From: Ricinus communis
Lineage: Eukaryota; Streptophyta; Magnoliopsida; Malpighiales; Euphorbiaceae
Assembly: GCF_019578655.1 (NCBI RefSeq)
Contig: NC_063259.1
Span: forward strand, 3,274,001 to 3,338,000
Reading direction: 5' to 3'
Length of the DNA: 64,000 bases
The notes under the pieces were generated by a model. The model had not been told where the DNA came from. It searched no databases and worked only from the letters and a program-made list of their open reading frames with translations. Both the position numbers and the translations under genes were made by a program. Below are positions 22,761 through 35,170 of the stretch, piece after piece; the first letter of the stretch is position 1; the number at the start of each line of letters is the position of its first letter.

Positions 22761-25205
22761 ACCTAAAAGTGGTGGCTAACATGTGACCTTAGCTAGTTGG
22801 ATAACTAAACTAACTAGGATAGGTCATATGATTGTAACATTTGTCACAATAGCCACTTATCCAAGTATTGAACCAAATGGACCTACTGAGTCAGACCTGT
22901 TTGCAACTGATCGTCTACTATAAACTTCATTATTGTTTAGAGTCATGTAGCATGTAACCCAAAATCTTGATTATGTTGAATAGACAATGGCCGACATATC
23001 GACGAAGCTAGCCGTTTACCTTTATCCATCCCCGGTAGCATATACTTGTTTCGAATGACAAGGACTGACCATATGAAAGAGCTAAAAATCTCAGATAATC
23101 AGTTTCAGTTGATTATAATGTTTTACTTACCATATAACATAACTATGCTATGTGCCCCATTGTGCCACAGAGAGCAAATATCAAGGGTTTTTTCAAATTA
23201 GGAAGGGCACGATCTTTCAGTTGTATCAGCTCCTTTAAGTTTGAACCCTTTTGGGAGAGGATGATGGATACAAATATTCACCTTTAGCCTAAACCTCCCT
23301 GTAAACCTCTAGTATTCACCCCTGGTAAACTCTCAAATAAACTCTCTATTTTTACAACATTTTTCTGAAAAAAAAAAAATCTAATTAGCAAGTGGTTCTT
23401 TACCTGAACCTACAAAGGCAAAAAGGAAAACTCAATTTCAGAAATGGCATTGTCTTTGTTAAAATGAAAAGAACAAAAACAGCAAATAGAATAAATCACT
23501 CTCTTTTCTTAAATAAACGTTACAAATATATATGAAAAGTCTAAAAATATGAACAAGTAAGGATGTTAACTCCATATGAAGTTGAGATTTAGTCTTAATT
23601 ATCTAAACTTAGTGTATATTCACGTTTATACACTAAACTAATAGATAATTGACACATATTTATTGGTTTTAAATAATAGAATCTATCAATTATTTATTAT
23701 CAAAGAGTAAAACATTCATAATACTTGTCATTCTCTTATTTATTGGTGATATATACATCAAAATTAAGTAAGATTATTTTCAATACATTTCAGAATTTTA
23801 AGAATATTTTCAATACATTTTAGAATTTTCCTCCCATGCTCACGACAGCTTCTCTTCTCTCCGCTTAACTTTATTTCACTTAGATTAGTATCTATTTTTA
23901 GAAATTTTATCTTTATATTTTAAAATTAAAAAAATATATAATTAAAAATTAATTTATTAATTAATATTATATATGAAAATATAATTATTAATTAATAAAA
24001 TAATTAATTATAAAATAATAAAGTATTATTTTACTTTAAATTTTATATATTAAAAATAAACTTTTACACTAAAAGAATTATATGTATTAAAATATTAACA
24101 TATTAGAAAGGTTTATATCTCAGAATCACTGAAGGGCTCGAAGACCCCACTGGAACATTCAAACAAACGACAGAAATAAAGAAGAAAAAGAAAGAGTTGG
24201 CACCAAATCATCCCACAACCTCTCCCTTTTGTTTAGCTGACTGTACAGTCATGCATGTGCTGGTACCAAATAATCTCTCATGCATATCCTTCCAATGATA
24301 ATGATAATAATAATAAGAAATGTGGAAGTTTTATTTTATTAAACACCTAACTTTAATTGTATTGTATCAAGTGCCTTTTTTTAAATTGTCTTCCATTAAA
24401 TCTTCGTAGTTGTAATTATATATTTATTCGGACAGCCTTATGATTTAAAATAAGTCAAAGTTGAAATTAAAAATACATTTTATATATATTTTTTATTTAT
24501 AGAAAATTTAATAGGTGATGAACTACATAATAAAAAATAGATATCCGTTTACACTCATCATAAAGGCGAAATCTAAATTTATTTAAAATATATAAATATA
24601 ATTTTTAACAATATAATTAGTTGGAAAAAAATTTTGTATTGACCACTTGCTCAGTATCTATAACTGAAAACTAAACTCAAAATTTATCTCCTTTAATTTT
24701 TAACTAATAATTTAAAACCCAGTTAAATAACTCTATATACTAACTTATGTCTATTAAATCAATATCAAAAAGTTGAAAATGTATTGACAATCTATCAAAT
24801 TATAAATATTCCTACTATTACTCACTTTTGATTTAATTCTATGGCTATTTTAACAATATTACATTTATTAATGAATTGGACATAAAATTAGTTTTTGTTT
24901 ATTCAAGAAATACAATATAGATTTTCTGTACTTTTAGGTTACAATTCTTGTTTTCTTTCTCTTTTCTCAATATGGGAAAATGGAGAAATTTTTTTCTTTT
25001 TACAGTCAAATTTTAATTATATCTTCATATATTTTAAACTATATTTATTATATATTTTATATGATATATTATTTTTTTTAAAATATACATCTTCTTGTTA
25101 TCAAAACACATTAATTGTTATAGAATACCATATAAAATCATTCAATTCACGAATGCCAAAATATAAATATATGAAATAAATATGACAAATCTATCTTATT
25201 TGGTT
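22761..25205. other. AT-rich intergenic DNA
   Basis: No gene is supported. It includes a short 27-base direct duplication (ttttcaatacattt..agaatttt, 23778-23830) and long A/T tracts at 23900-24100 and 24480-24560. The 94-codon frame at 24895-25179 is Phe/Tyr/Ile-rich and reflects base composition only. Confidence 0.5.
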
Positions 25206-25640
25206 GATTTATAACAATACAAGTTAAAATAATATTCTTTTAGTATCTTAAAGATATACTTACAGACAAAATTTTTGAAAAGAAAATTCATAATAATATA
25301 AGTTTAAATAATAAATGTTTAGTATCTTTTTATTTTTTGTGTCTATTTTCTCATGAAAATCTACAAAAATAAAAAGATATAAAATAATAACTGAATTTAT
25401 AATAATACAAATTAAAAATAATATATTTTCAATAATTTTTAACTATACTTTTAATATATTCTTTTGAACAAAATTCTGAAAAAAATTATAATATTATAAG
25501 TTAAATTAAATAAACTTTCAGTATCTTTTAGATATACTCTTAAATATATTTTTTTCAAAATGTGACTTTATAATAATACAAATTAAAAAATAATATCCTT
25601 TCAAAATCTTTTAAATATATACTATTGGTATCTTCTTTCT
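25206..25640. repeat. Degenerate AT-rich tandem repeat
   Basis: Five diverged units start with variants of ttataataatacaaattaaa (about 25209, 25289, 25397, 25485 and 25569). Each is followed by a variant of ttcagtatcttttagatata. Spacing is roughly 80-110 bases. Confidence 0.5.
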
Positions 25641-25799
25641 CTTAGAATTGTAAAAAGAAAAACCATATAAATAAAAGTTCTTGAAGAAATCGTTGGAGAA
25701 ATTATTTTTAATCGAAAAATAATTTACTTTTAGAAAAAGTAGTTCACCATGAAATTTCTTTTTTGTACTTAATGAAAAAATAAAATTTCATCCATTAGG

Positions 25800-26148
25800 T
25801 GTAAGAAATTAATGACTCATATAATTATAATAAGATATTAGTGATTAAATTCTATTGGTTAATAAAAGGTAATGAACTGAATAATTATGACTATTGGTAA
25901 AAGTTATAACATGAAAGGTTGTAACCATTGGTGCTTTGATGGAAAGCCACCATTAGTCTATAAATAATAGTTGATCCTCTCTCTACCCATATCATCAAGA
26001 ATTATAACAAATACAAAACTAAAGATTAGAGAGGGGAAAAGGGAGAGAAATCACACTCTATTAAATATGAATCAATGTATGTTTTCTTCCATTTATTTAA
26101 TGGTGAAAAACATGAAGTTCTAGATCAATAGGATATTATTTGTTTATA
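25800..26148 (+). repeat. 5' LTR of the 6 kb copia
   Basis: It begins TGTAAGAAATTAATGACTC and ends near TTTATA just before the PBS. The TATA box TATAAATAA is at about 25961. The first ATG after it is at 26067, followed by the likely splice donor at 26077. The LTR end lacks the usual CA, so the boundary is set by alignment with the 3' copy. Confidence 0.85.
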
Positions 26149-27059
26149 TGTGATATCAGAGCATGATTTAAGAAATCATGTTTTTCCATAATTTTGTTGA
26201 ATTTATTGTTGTTACAGATGCATGCAAGAATTAATCCTTATTTTTTGCATATAAATTAAATTGATTAATTTTACATGATTTGGATTAAGTTTAAGATATA
26301 TTGATGTTAGTTAGTTTTTTGACTAATTTTGTGTAAATTTGGTGACACACACTACTGTAACAAAATCTGTGTTTTTTATCAAGGTCCATTGTGACCCATA
26401 AAGTTTTGTTAACTATCAGATTGCACGTAAAGTTATTTTTCTTCTAATTAAGTCCGAAATAATTTACAGTTTCATTCTAATAAAAACTTTTAATCTAGAT
26501 TCATCCTGAATTTTTGGTACATATATATATCAGTGGTCGATGCTTAATTGAAATTAAGTTAAATATTTAATGGAAGTAATATATTATTTAAATATATTAT
26601 TATAGACTTTTGAAATTTATTTTAAGAATGATTTGCTTGTCACCAAAGTGACCAAATTTTTAAAGTAAATAAATTTCAGATTATAGATTATAATTTTCAA
26701 TTACTCATAAATTTTATGTTTAAATGACATTACGATTTTTATGTATTTATGGGTAAATTGAAATTTATCATTATAAGATATTTAGGGATCAACCCAAAAG
26801 TTGATTAATTATTTTATAATTGATAAATATAATCGTGGTGATTAGTATGTTATACTAATTTTATTTTTTACATATCCAAAGATAGAAAAAATAAATTTAG
26901 TTATGCATATATAATTACCTATGATTGTTTACATAAGTACATCTTATTATCACCCAAAGGAGAACTTTGATATATTTATGTTTATATTTGAATTTATGGA
27001 ATAAATATTATGAATCAAAGCATTAATGTATAAGTATTCTATGTTTTTTTTTTTTGCAG
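26077..27059 (+). other. Candidate leader intron joining LTR-encoded gag start to gag
   Basis: The donor GTATGT is at 26077; the preceding base is T here, but the 3' LTR copy keeps the better AAG/GTATGT. The acceptor is a long T run plus GCAG ending at 27059. Splicing would remove the U5 end, PBS and leader. The LTR ATG (26067) plus three codons joins in phase to VSVPVSLHSHASS, the N-terminus of the gag frame, which otherwise has no ATG before 27278. Splicing is inferred. Confidence 0.55.
26151..26162 (+). promoter_or_regulatory. Primer-binding site of the 6 kb copia
   Basis: TGATATCAGAGC differs by one base from the canonical initiator tRNA-Met complement and starts two bases after the LTR. 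Confidence 0.8.
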
Positions 27060-27903
27060 TATCTGTACCCGTTTCTCTTCATTCGCATGCTTCATCTGTT
27101 TCGTTATTTAATGGTTTGAACTTTTCTGATTGGTGCGAATAAGTTCAGTTTCACTTAGGTGTTCTGGATCTTGATTTGGCACTTCAAATTGAGAAACCTG
27201 CTACTATTATTGATGAAAGTATCAATGAAGAAAAAGCTTTATATAAAGCTTAGGAAAGATCGAACAGATTAAGCTTAATGTTCATGCGAATGACTGTTGC
27301 AAACAACTTAAAGAGTACAATTCCTAAAACTGACAGTGCTAAGGAATTTAAAAAGCTGATTGAGGAACGTTCTCAAACAACTGATAAGTCACTTGCTGGC
27401 ACATTGATGTGTAATTTGACCAACATAAAATATAATGGTTCACGTACCATGCATGAGCATGTTCTTGAAATGACTACCTTAGCTGTAAAATTAAAGACCT
27501 TAAGAATGAATGTGGATGAGTACTTTCTAGTACAGTTCATACTGAACTCCTTGCCTCCTGAACAATATGGTCCATTCCAAATAAACTATAATACCTTAAA
27601 GGATAAATAGAATGTAAATGAATTGACCAGTATGCTTGTTCAAGAGGAGACAAGATTAAAGAATCAAAGAGCTCATTCAGTTCATCTCTTAAATAATCAA
27701 GAAGCTAGAAAGAGTTGCAAAAAGAAAGGTGGAAAGAGCAAGAAGAAAGGTTTACACAACCTGAATGAATCTTCTAAGGGTGCTCATAAGAAGGAACATG
27801 GGAGTGTTAAGTGTCACTTCTGTGATAAAATCGGGCACTTAAAGAAGGATTGCCTGAAACGTAAAGCTTGGTTTGAAAAGAAAGGTAAGCATTATGCTTT
27901 GGT
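27060..27903 (+). pseudogene. Copia gag of the 6 kb element, nearly continuous
   Basis: Gag would assemble particles and bind RNA. The same frame runs from the acceptor: SLFNGLNFSDWCE, stop, VQFHLGVLDLDLALQIEKPA, then MFMRMTVANNLKSTIPKTDS, KSLAGTLMCNLTNIKYNGSR and FLVQFILNSLPPEQYGPFQ. After TAG 27608 it continues MLVQEETRLKNQ, a Lys-rich stretch and the zinc knuckle CHFCDKIGHLKKDC (27812-27853). Stops at about 27138, 27251 and 27608 stand where relatives have Gln or Trp. No frameshift is needed across gag. Confidence 0.85.
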
Positions 27904-29366
27904 ATGTTTTGAATCAAATTTTATTGAAGTTCCGTATAATACTTGGTGGATTGACTCCGGTTCCACTACCCATCTTTCTAATACGATGCAGGGATTCCTT
28001 ACGATCCAACCCATAAGACCAAATGAAAGTTTTGTCTTCATGGAGAATCGAAAGAAAGCTTCTATTGAAGGCATTGGCACTTATCTTTTAATTTTAGATA
28101 CAGGACATTATTTGAATTTATTTCAAACTCTTTATGTACCCACATTTTCTCGCAACTTAGTTTCTTTATCGAAGCTTGATGTAGCGGGATTTTATTTTAA
28201 GTTTGGTTCTAGATCTTTAACTTTATTTAAGAATAATAATATTATTGGTTCTTGATTGTTATGTGATGGTCTCTACAAGCTTCAACTTGATAATTCTTTG
28301 TTAAGGCATTAATGACCTTGCATCATAATTAGTCAATGAAAGTTCTGCTTACTTGTGACATAAACGTTTGGGTCATATATCTAAAGAAAGGATACAAAGA
28401 TTAGTAAGGAATGAAATACTTCCAAGTTTGGACTCTACTGATCTTGAAGTGTGTATTGATTGTATTAAAAGAAAAACAAACAAAACACACTAAGAAATGA
28501 GCTACAAGAAGCACACAGCTTCTTGAAATTATACACACTGATATTTGTGGTCCTTTTGATGCTCCAACTTTTGGTGGAGAAAAATATTTTATTACCTTTA
28601 TCGATGATTTTTCTCATTATGGTCATATTTATCTATTGCATGACAAATCTCAATCAATCAATTTACTTGAGATTTATATTAAAGAGGTTGAGAGGCAATT
28701 AGATAAAAAGGTAAAAATCATAAAGTCAGATAGAGGTGGTGAATATTATGGAAAATATGATGAATCTGGATAATGTCCAGGTCCATTTGCCAAATTTCTT
28801 GAAAGACACGGTATTTGTGCTCAATACACAATGCCAGGAACACCACAACAAAATGGTGTTGCAGAAAAGTGTAATCGTACTTTAATGGAAATGGTTAGGA
28901 GTATGATGAGTCATTCTTCTTTACCCTTGTCATTGTGGATGTACGCATTAAGAACTGCTATGTATTTAAACAGGGTTCCTAGTAAGGCAGTTCTAAGTAC
29001 ACCTTTTGAACTATGGACAGGAAGGAAACCTAGATTGAGGCACTTACATGTTTGGGGTTGCCCAGCAGAAGTAAGAATTTACAGTCCACATGAAAAAAAA
29101 ATTGGATTTAAAAACAACTAGTGGTTATTTTATTGGTTATCCAGAAAAGTCTAAAGAGTATAGATTTTATTGTCCTAATCATAGTACAAGAATTGTTGAA
29201 TCTGAAAATGCAAGATTCACTGAAAATGGTGACATTAGTGGGAGTGAAAGAATACATGATGTTAGTATTCAAGAAGTTAGGGTGGAAGTTCCTATACCCA
29301 AAACTTCTACAATTGTTGTTCCTAATGTTATTACTCATCCCAATAACATTCAAGAATAACAAATAA
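27904..29366 (+). pseudogene. Copia protease and integrase of the 6 kb element
   Basis: The protease site WWIDSGSTTHLS is at 27944-27979. After TGA 28253 and a frameshift near 28310 the integrase reads KRLGHISKERIQRLV and CIDCIK (zinc site), IHTDICGPF (first Asp), FITFIDDFSHYGHIYLLH, IIKSDRGGEYYGKYDE (second Asp) and GTPQQNGVAEK (Glu), so the DDE triad survives. LHVWGCPAEVRIY and SGYFIGYPEKSKEYRFYC follow; the frame slips by one base in an A9 run near 29092-29100. The region ends in the linker before RT. Confidence 0.85.
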
Positions 29367-29506
29367 ATGATCAAATGCTACATGATGAAAATGTCAATAA
29401 TTAAACCATAGTAAATTAACAACAAGAAGTAATAGTAAGAAGGTCTCAAAGAGATAGGAGATCTGCTATTTCTGATGACTATGTAGTTTATCTACAAGAG
29501 TCAGAA

Positions 29507-31063
29507 ATGGACTTAGAAATTAATATTGATCGAGGTTCATTTTCAGAAGCCATGAATTTTGATGATTCAATTAAATGGATTAATGCTATGGAAGAAGAGT
29601 TAAAATCTATGGATCAAAATCAAGTCTGGGACCTTGTTGAGTTGCTTGAAGGATGTAAAAAGATTGGATGCAAATGGGTTTTCAAAACCAAACGTGATTC
29701 GAAAGGCAATATCGAAAGACACAAAGCTAGATTTGTTGCCAAAGGTTTTACTCAGAAAAGTGGCATTGATTACAAAGAGACTTTTTCACCAGTGTCTAAA
29801 AAAGATTCTCTTAGAATTATTATGGCTTTAGTGGCTCATTATGATTTAGAGCTACATCAAATGGATGTCAAAACCGCTTTTCTTAATGGAAATTTGAAAG
29901 AAGAAGTTTATATGGATCAACCTGAGGGTTTTTCAATTAAGAAAAAGGATCATATGGTGTGTAAACTAAAGAAATCAATATACAGACTTAAACAAGCTTC
30001 CCGTCAATGGTATATTAAGTTTAATGATACCATTACTTCTTTTGGATTTCAAGAAAACATCGTTGATCGGTGCATATATATGAAAATCAGTGGGAGCAAG
30101 TTTATTTTTCTTGTTCTTTATATTGATAATATTTTACTTGCTGCTAATGATCTTGGTTTGCTACATGAAACCAAGAAATATCTCTCTAATAATTTTGAAA
30201 TGAAGGATATGGGAGAAGCCACATATGTGATAGGAATAGAAATATTTCGTGATAGATCACAAGGTTTGTTGGGCTTATCTCAAAAGGCTTATATTAATAA
30301 CATTTTAGAGAGATTTAAAATGGACAAATGCTCAGCAGGGATAGTTCCAATTCAGAAGGAGGATAAATTTAATCTTATGCAATGTTCGAAAAATGAATTG
30401 GAACGAGAACAAATGAAGAACATTCCTTATACATATGTTGTTGGGAGTTTAATGTATGCTTAAACTTGCACTAGACCAAACATTAGTTTTGCTGTCGGAA
30501 TATTGGGCAGATATCAAAGTAATCCAGGATTAGATCACTAGAAAGCTACAAAGAAAATTCTTAGATACTTGCAAGGAACAAAGGATCATATGCTCACTTA
30601 TAGAAGATCTAATCACCTTGAGGTGATTGGATATTCAGATTCAGATTTTGCTGGATGTGTTGATACAAGAAAATCAACATTTGGCTACTTATTCCTATTA
30701 GCCAAAGGAGCAATTTGATGGAAGAGTTCGAAGCAGTCTGTCATTGTTGCATCCACTATGGAGGCTGAGTTTGTAGCTTGCTTTGAGGCTACCATTCATG
30801 GATTATGGCTGCAAAATTTTATTTCAGGACTTTGAATTGTCGACAGTATAGCCAGGCCGCTGAAAATTTATTGTGATAATTTTACAGCAGTTTTCTTCTC
30901 TAAAAAACGACAAGTATTCTAAAGGTGCTAAGCATATGGAGATAAAATACTTTGCCGTTAAAGAAGAAGTTCAGAAACAAAGAATGTCAATTGAACATAT
31001 TAGCATAAATCTTATGATTACAGATCCTTTAACAAAAGGATTACCGCCCAAAATCTTTAATTA
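29507..31063 (+). pseudogene. Copia RT and RNase H of the 6 kb element; catalytic Asp lost
   Basis: A 318-codon open stretch (29507-30463) holds AMNFDDSIKWINAMEEELKS, GCKKIGCKWVFKTKRDSKG, HKARFVAKGFTQKSGIDY, QMDVKTAFLNGNLKEEVYM and LKKSIYRLKQASRQW. At 30119-30130 the motif reads YIDN in place of YVDD, so the second catalytic Asp is Asn (a single G-to-A change could do this). After TAA 30461 the frame continues TCTRPNISFAVGILGRYQSN, then RNase H with SDSDFAGCVDTRKSTFGYL and SVIVASTMEAEFVACFEAT, and a frame-broken tail to DPLTKGLPPKIFN. Additional stops lie near 30540 and 30717. Confidence 0.88.
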
Positions 31064-31457
31064 ACATGTTGTAAGAATGGGCATTGTTAGACGTCATTAC
31101 TAATATTTTATCAAGTTTATTTTAAGTTTATATATTTCACACTTTGAGCTTAATTATGTGTTTCTGAATTTCCTGTTTTCTATTTGGTATACATAATTGC
31201 TTTAGAGTAATATTGACAGGAACAGTCTTGAAATAAAGACACTAATTTTGGACCATTAATGTTATTTTTTATTAAAGATCATGTTAAGTTGAGAATTAGT
31301 GTTGTGGTACATGGAAGGGACTATATCGATAAAATGACATACGACCGCTATGACCCGCATTAACATTTCTACTTAATAATGATGTTATGTCATAGCCAAT
31401 GTAAAAAAGTATTTAATATTAATTTTTGTGCACTTTATGTTCTTATTAAAATCATAT

Positions 31458-31473
31458 GAGCCAACTGGGAGAA
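31458..31473 (+). promoter_or_regulatory. Probable polypurine tract of the 6 kb copia
   Basis: GAGCCAACTGGGAGAA precedes the 3' LTR. GGGAGAA directly before the LTR is the common copia form; the tract is short. Confidence 0.6.
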
Positions 31474-31840
31474 TGTAAGAAATTAATGACTCATATAATT
31501 ATAATAAGATATTAGTGATTAAATTCTATTGGTTAATGAAAAGTTGTGAATTGAATAATTATGACTATTGGTAAAAGTTATAACATGAAAGGTTGTAACC
31601 ATTGGTGCTTTGATGGAAAGCCACCATTAGTCTATAAATAAGAATTGGTCCTCTCTCTATGCATATCATCAACAATTATAACAAATACAAAATTAAAGAT
31701 TAGAGTATCAATCAATAAGATAAGGGAAAAATGGAGAGAAATCACACTCTATTAAATATGAATCAAGGTATGTTTTCTTCCTTTTATTTAATGGTGAAAA
31801 ACATGAAGTTCTAGATCAATAGGCTATTTATTTATTTATA
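31474..31840 (+). repeat. 3' LTR of the 6 kb copia
   Basis: It begins TGTAAGAAATTAATGACTC and ends TTATTTATA. It carries an extra segment of about 18 bases (near tatcaatcaataag) absent from the 5' LTR. It keeps ATGAATCAAG/GTATGT at about 31758-31773, the apparently original donor sequence. Confidence 0.85.
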
Positions 31841-31845
31841 TTAAG

Positions 31846-32465
31846 CCCTTCTTGTATATATCCACTCATGTATTTACTGGTCCATAAAGTTTAACTCACA
31901 GGAAATTATACTATATTTGTAATTTTTGTTCTACTTTCTTTATATTTTTTTATCATTTATACGGTATACATTGAAAATCCTCTCTTTTAAAATAAAGAAA
32001 AAATATTGTTACAGACCAAGACTTGAGTAATATTAAATAAAAGTGTGGATTCCAATAAACAAAAAAGAAATTGATATGTTAAATCTATAGAAAGTATAGG
32101 TATTTAGTACTGTGCTAGTCTCTTGTAATTATAAAAAAAATGTAAAACGATAGTTTAGTAAATTTGACAAAGTCTCTTCTTCTTCATCATCTTTTATTAA
32201 TTCATCTTCTTCCATTACTTTTCATTTTTAACATGTAATATGATATTCTCACTATCTCTCTTTCATAACAAGTAAAAAATAATCTATTACTCTATTATTC
32301 ACACTAACTATTATCCTATTTTTATCTCTCTTATCTCTATCAAATTTTCATTTTTTTTATTCTCATTTCTTCATTCTTTAATCTTAATTTCGTAGCTTAA
32401 CCCAAAAGTTGTCGATCCTAATTCTACCTCCACCATTTTCTAGATCATCTCAACAAAGTATGATT
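31846..32465. other. AT-rich intergenic DNA
   Basis: Nothing recognisable; short T- and CT-rich runs only. Confidence 0.5.
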
Positions 32466-32469
32466 TATG

Positions 32470-35170
32470 AACATTAGCCAAGTTGAGTAAAATGGGTAGG
32501 CCATTGACTCATTAATGCAATTTGAATCGATTGGTTTTAACTGAGTTTATCTCAGTTATGACATTACAGCCCATGAGGAGTTTCTCATGACTTGGGAGAA
32601 GTGCCAAGCTTGAGAGTATGAAGCTTCTATATAACATCATTGCTCGTAAGGATTTCCTCCTGCCTTTAGAGAAGTGCCAAGACTGAAAGTTGGAGCTACA
32701 TGAATTCCTAACGCGCTGTGAAGTTTTCTCATGCCATGTGATATGTGCAACATCAGCACATGTAAGGCGCTGTCCTCCCTTGCGACCTATGAGATATTTG
32801 CCACTCCCCTGACATATGGCTTTTTTTTTATCACTCTTCTCTCTCCTTACCCTCCTTACCCGCTTCCTTTCACATTCACATCCAAAGGACATTCTAGCAC
32901 CAATTGGGCCACTAAATCACTTAATATTGTTACCAAAATCCTATCTTTTTTTAGTTTTAGAATAATTACTGAATTCTATGTTATTTTTTATGTTTGAGTA
33001 AGAGAAAGTAATAATCTTCAATCACTTTTAACGGGGTACCTAGGTGTTATTCCATGAATTTAGATAGTTGATTAGCTATGGACATAATAATACTTAGAGG
33101 TTTGGATGCAAGTGAGCAACAACGAAAGGGCAGTTCAAAATATTGTTCATTCTAATACAAATGCAGTACATTTCACAATATATGTAGTATATCCCAAAGC
33201 AAAATAGTACTTAATACAGCTCATATAAGTATGACATTAGGAAAACCAGTCTTAAAAATGCATATATATTATAAAATTATATATTTTAAGGTTCAATCCT
33301 TTTCTTTTTTATAAAATCATGTCTTATGTTAGGATATCACAATGTTATAAAAAATGAGATGTTAACTATGAAAGTTAATAATCAGAATGCAATTGATTAT
33401 GAAAGTAGAAAACATCTAAAGTTATTATAATAAAAAACATTTTACAGTGGCCCAAGAGGAGCCCTTTATGTTTTATCATAAAGAAGCAGACACCAAACAA
33501 TCGAAACCATTAAGAAAAATAAAATGACAAGATTCAACTAGCTGAAATTTGAAAAACCTAACTAAAAGAATTTGATCTTTAACATAACCATATATGTAAT
33601 AGTATACAATATAGTAACGACAATCACCTCTAGATTCAAAAATCAAAACTTGTCATTTTATCAAACACATATAATGCATAATGCTTAATTATATTTTATT
33701 TGCAAAATAATAGCTTTGCTCATATACATAATAACCATTGGCTCAATATATATCTGAAAGATAAATTTTTATGCGTAAATGTTTTTTAAAATAAAATTAT
33801 ATCAGGTTGAACGAAATGGGTGTATCCTTAAGTCATTAACAAACTCAGCTTTAATCGTTTGGTTTGCATTCATCTCGGTCTTAATACATAAAAAGAATCT
33901 AATTAGTGAATACAAGTGATATCAAATGGTGAGTGTAGCCGATGTCAGGTGCCTCTAGTGATATAATGATAAATTAAAAGTTAAAATTGTTATCAAAATA
34001 AAAGAAAAAGAATTCAATTGAAAAAGAAATATTGTTGTTCTTTTATTGAGATTTTCTGATTGATATAAATTTATTGAGGTGGTGATAACAAACAAATTTG
34101 ATAGCAGTAGCAGTGATGTATGGGTCTGGTTATGTTGATAGATGGTTGTAGTAGCTATATATGGAATGTGGACTTCTTTTTATCTACTGTTTTTAATCTT
34201 TGTTTTGGTTTTATTTTTATTTCTACTTTTAATTTTTTCTTTTACCATTTAAATAACAAACTCAAGTAGCTAAAATTTAAAAAATCCAACTAAAAGTTGA
34301 TCTTTAACACTATGATATATAGAAGTATATAATATATTGACAACAATCACATCCAAATTCAAAAGTCAACACTTCTCCAAAAACTTCTCTCTTAGTCATT
34401 TTATCAAACACATATAATATATGATGTTTAATTGTGTTTTATCGGTCAAAATAATAGTTCTACTCATATACTTCAATAATCATTGTTCAATACATCTCTA
34501 AAAGATGGATTCTTGCATAAATATTTTTTGAGAGGGAATAAAATTGTTAACAAGCTTGTAGCTGACACTAGTTTAATATTTTTTTATTATGATGTAATTT
34601 AGAAGAACTGCAGTTCATATAAGGGTAAGTTGTTCATTTCACTATAAATGCAATACATTTGCATTATATGTAAAATGTCCCAAGTAGTTAAGATGAAGTT
34701 CGTGTTAAGTTTGATTGTTCACCCTAGGAGGATTTTATCTAACCCGGTTAGGTTTGCCTAAGAGAAAGCATCACTATCTGTAGAAAAATTCTGACCCCCG
34801 TTAGATTCACCAAGCCAGAAAGGATGATATATTTTGGATTATCATGACCCATAAGGATTTCCTTACGGCTTGCGAGAATAACCAATGCCTACTAGTATGG
34901 TACTTTTGTATAACATCATTGCCTGTGGAGATTTCCTCACGCTCTATGGGAATTGCCAAGACTGAAATTCGGGGCTACTAGAACTTTTCACTCCTCATAA
35001 AGATTTTCTCACGGCCCTTGATATCTATAGTGGCAACATATATAAGATGTTATAAAACCTCACGGCCTATGAGATTTGTCACGCCCATGATATATGGCTT
35101 TTCTTTTCGTTCTTCCTACCATCCTTACTCGATGCCACTCGCAGTAATTTAGCCCTAAAACCTTTTCTTA
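32470..35170. repeat. Diverged repeat family with regularly spaced palindromes
   Basis: Three sequence modules recur on the same strand. H (32541-32830 and 34849-35100) contains several short palindromes of the type cataaggatttccttacg, spaced about 72 bases. M (33140-33200 and 34630-34690) has the core aatgcagtacatttcacaatat. T (33530-33790 and 34260-34550) contains attttatcaaacacatataat. A start module (ttgagtaaaatgggtaggcc) at 32482 has a relative at 33810. No protein or known TE end is visible; the repeat class is unknown. Confidence 0.5.

Larger units (their letters stand above)
25800..31840 (+). mobile_element. Complete Ty1/copia element with long leader
   Basis: The element is 6041 bp, with LTRs of 349 and 367 bp, PBS, an about 0.9 kb leader, gag, protease, integrase, RT, RNase H and a 3' LTR, all on plus. 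The flanks TTAGG (25795-25799) and TTAAG (31841-31845) are a probable TSD with one change. LTRs differ at about 18 positions by eye plus an insertion of about 18 bases in the 3' copy. All frames carry stops or frameshifts. Confidence 0.9.

Noticed and set aside
24895..25179. 94-codon plus frame
   Set aside because: Phe/Tyr/Ile-rich translation of AT-rich DNA, no start or splice context, no motif.
32512..32892. 126-codon minus frame
   Set aside because: It spans the palindromic repeat module; the diverged copy at 34849-35100 does not keep the frame.
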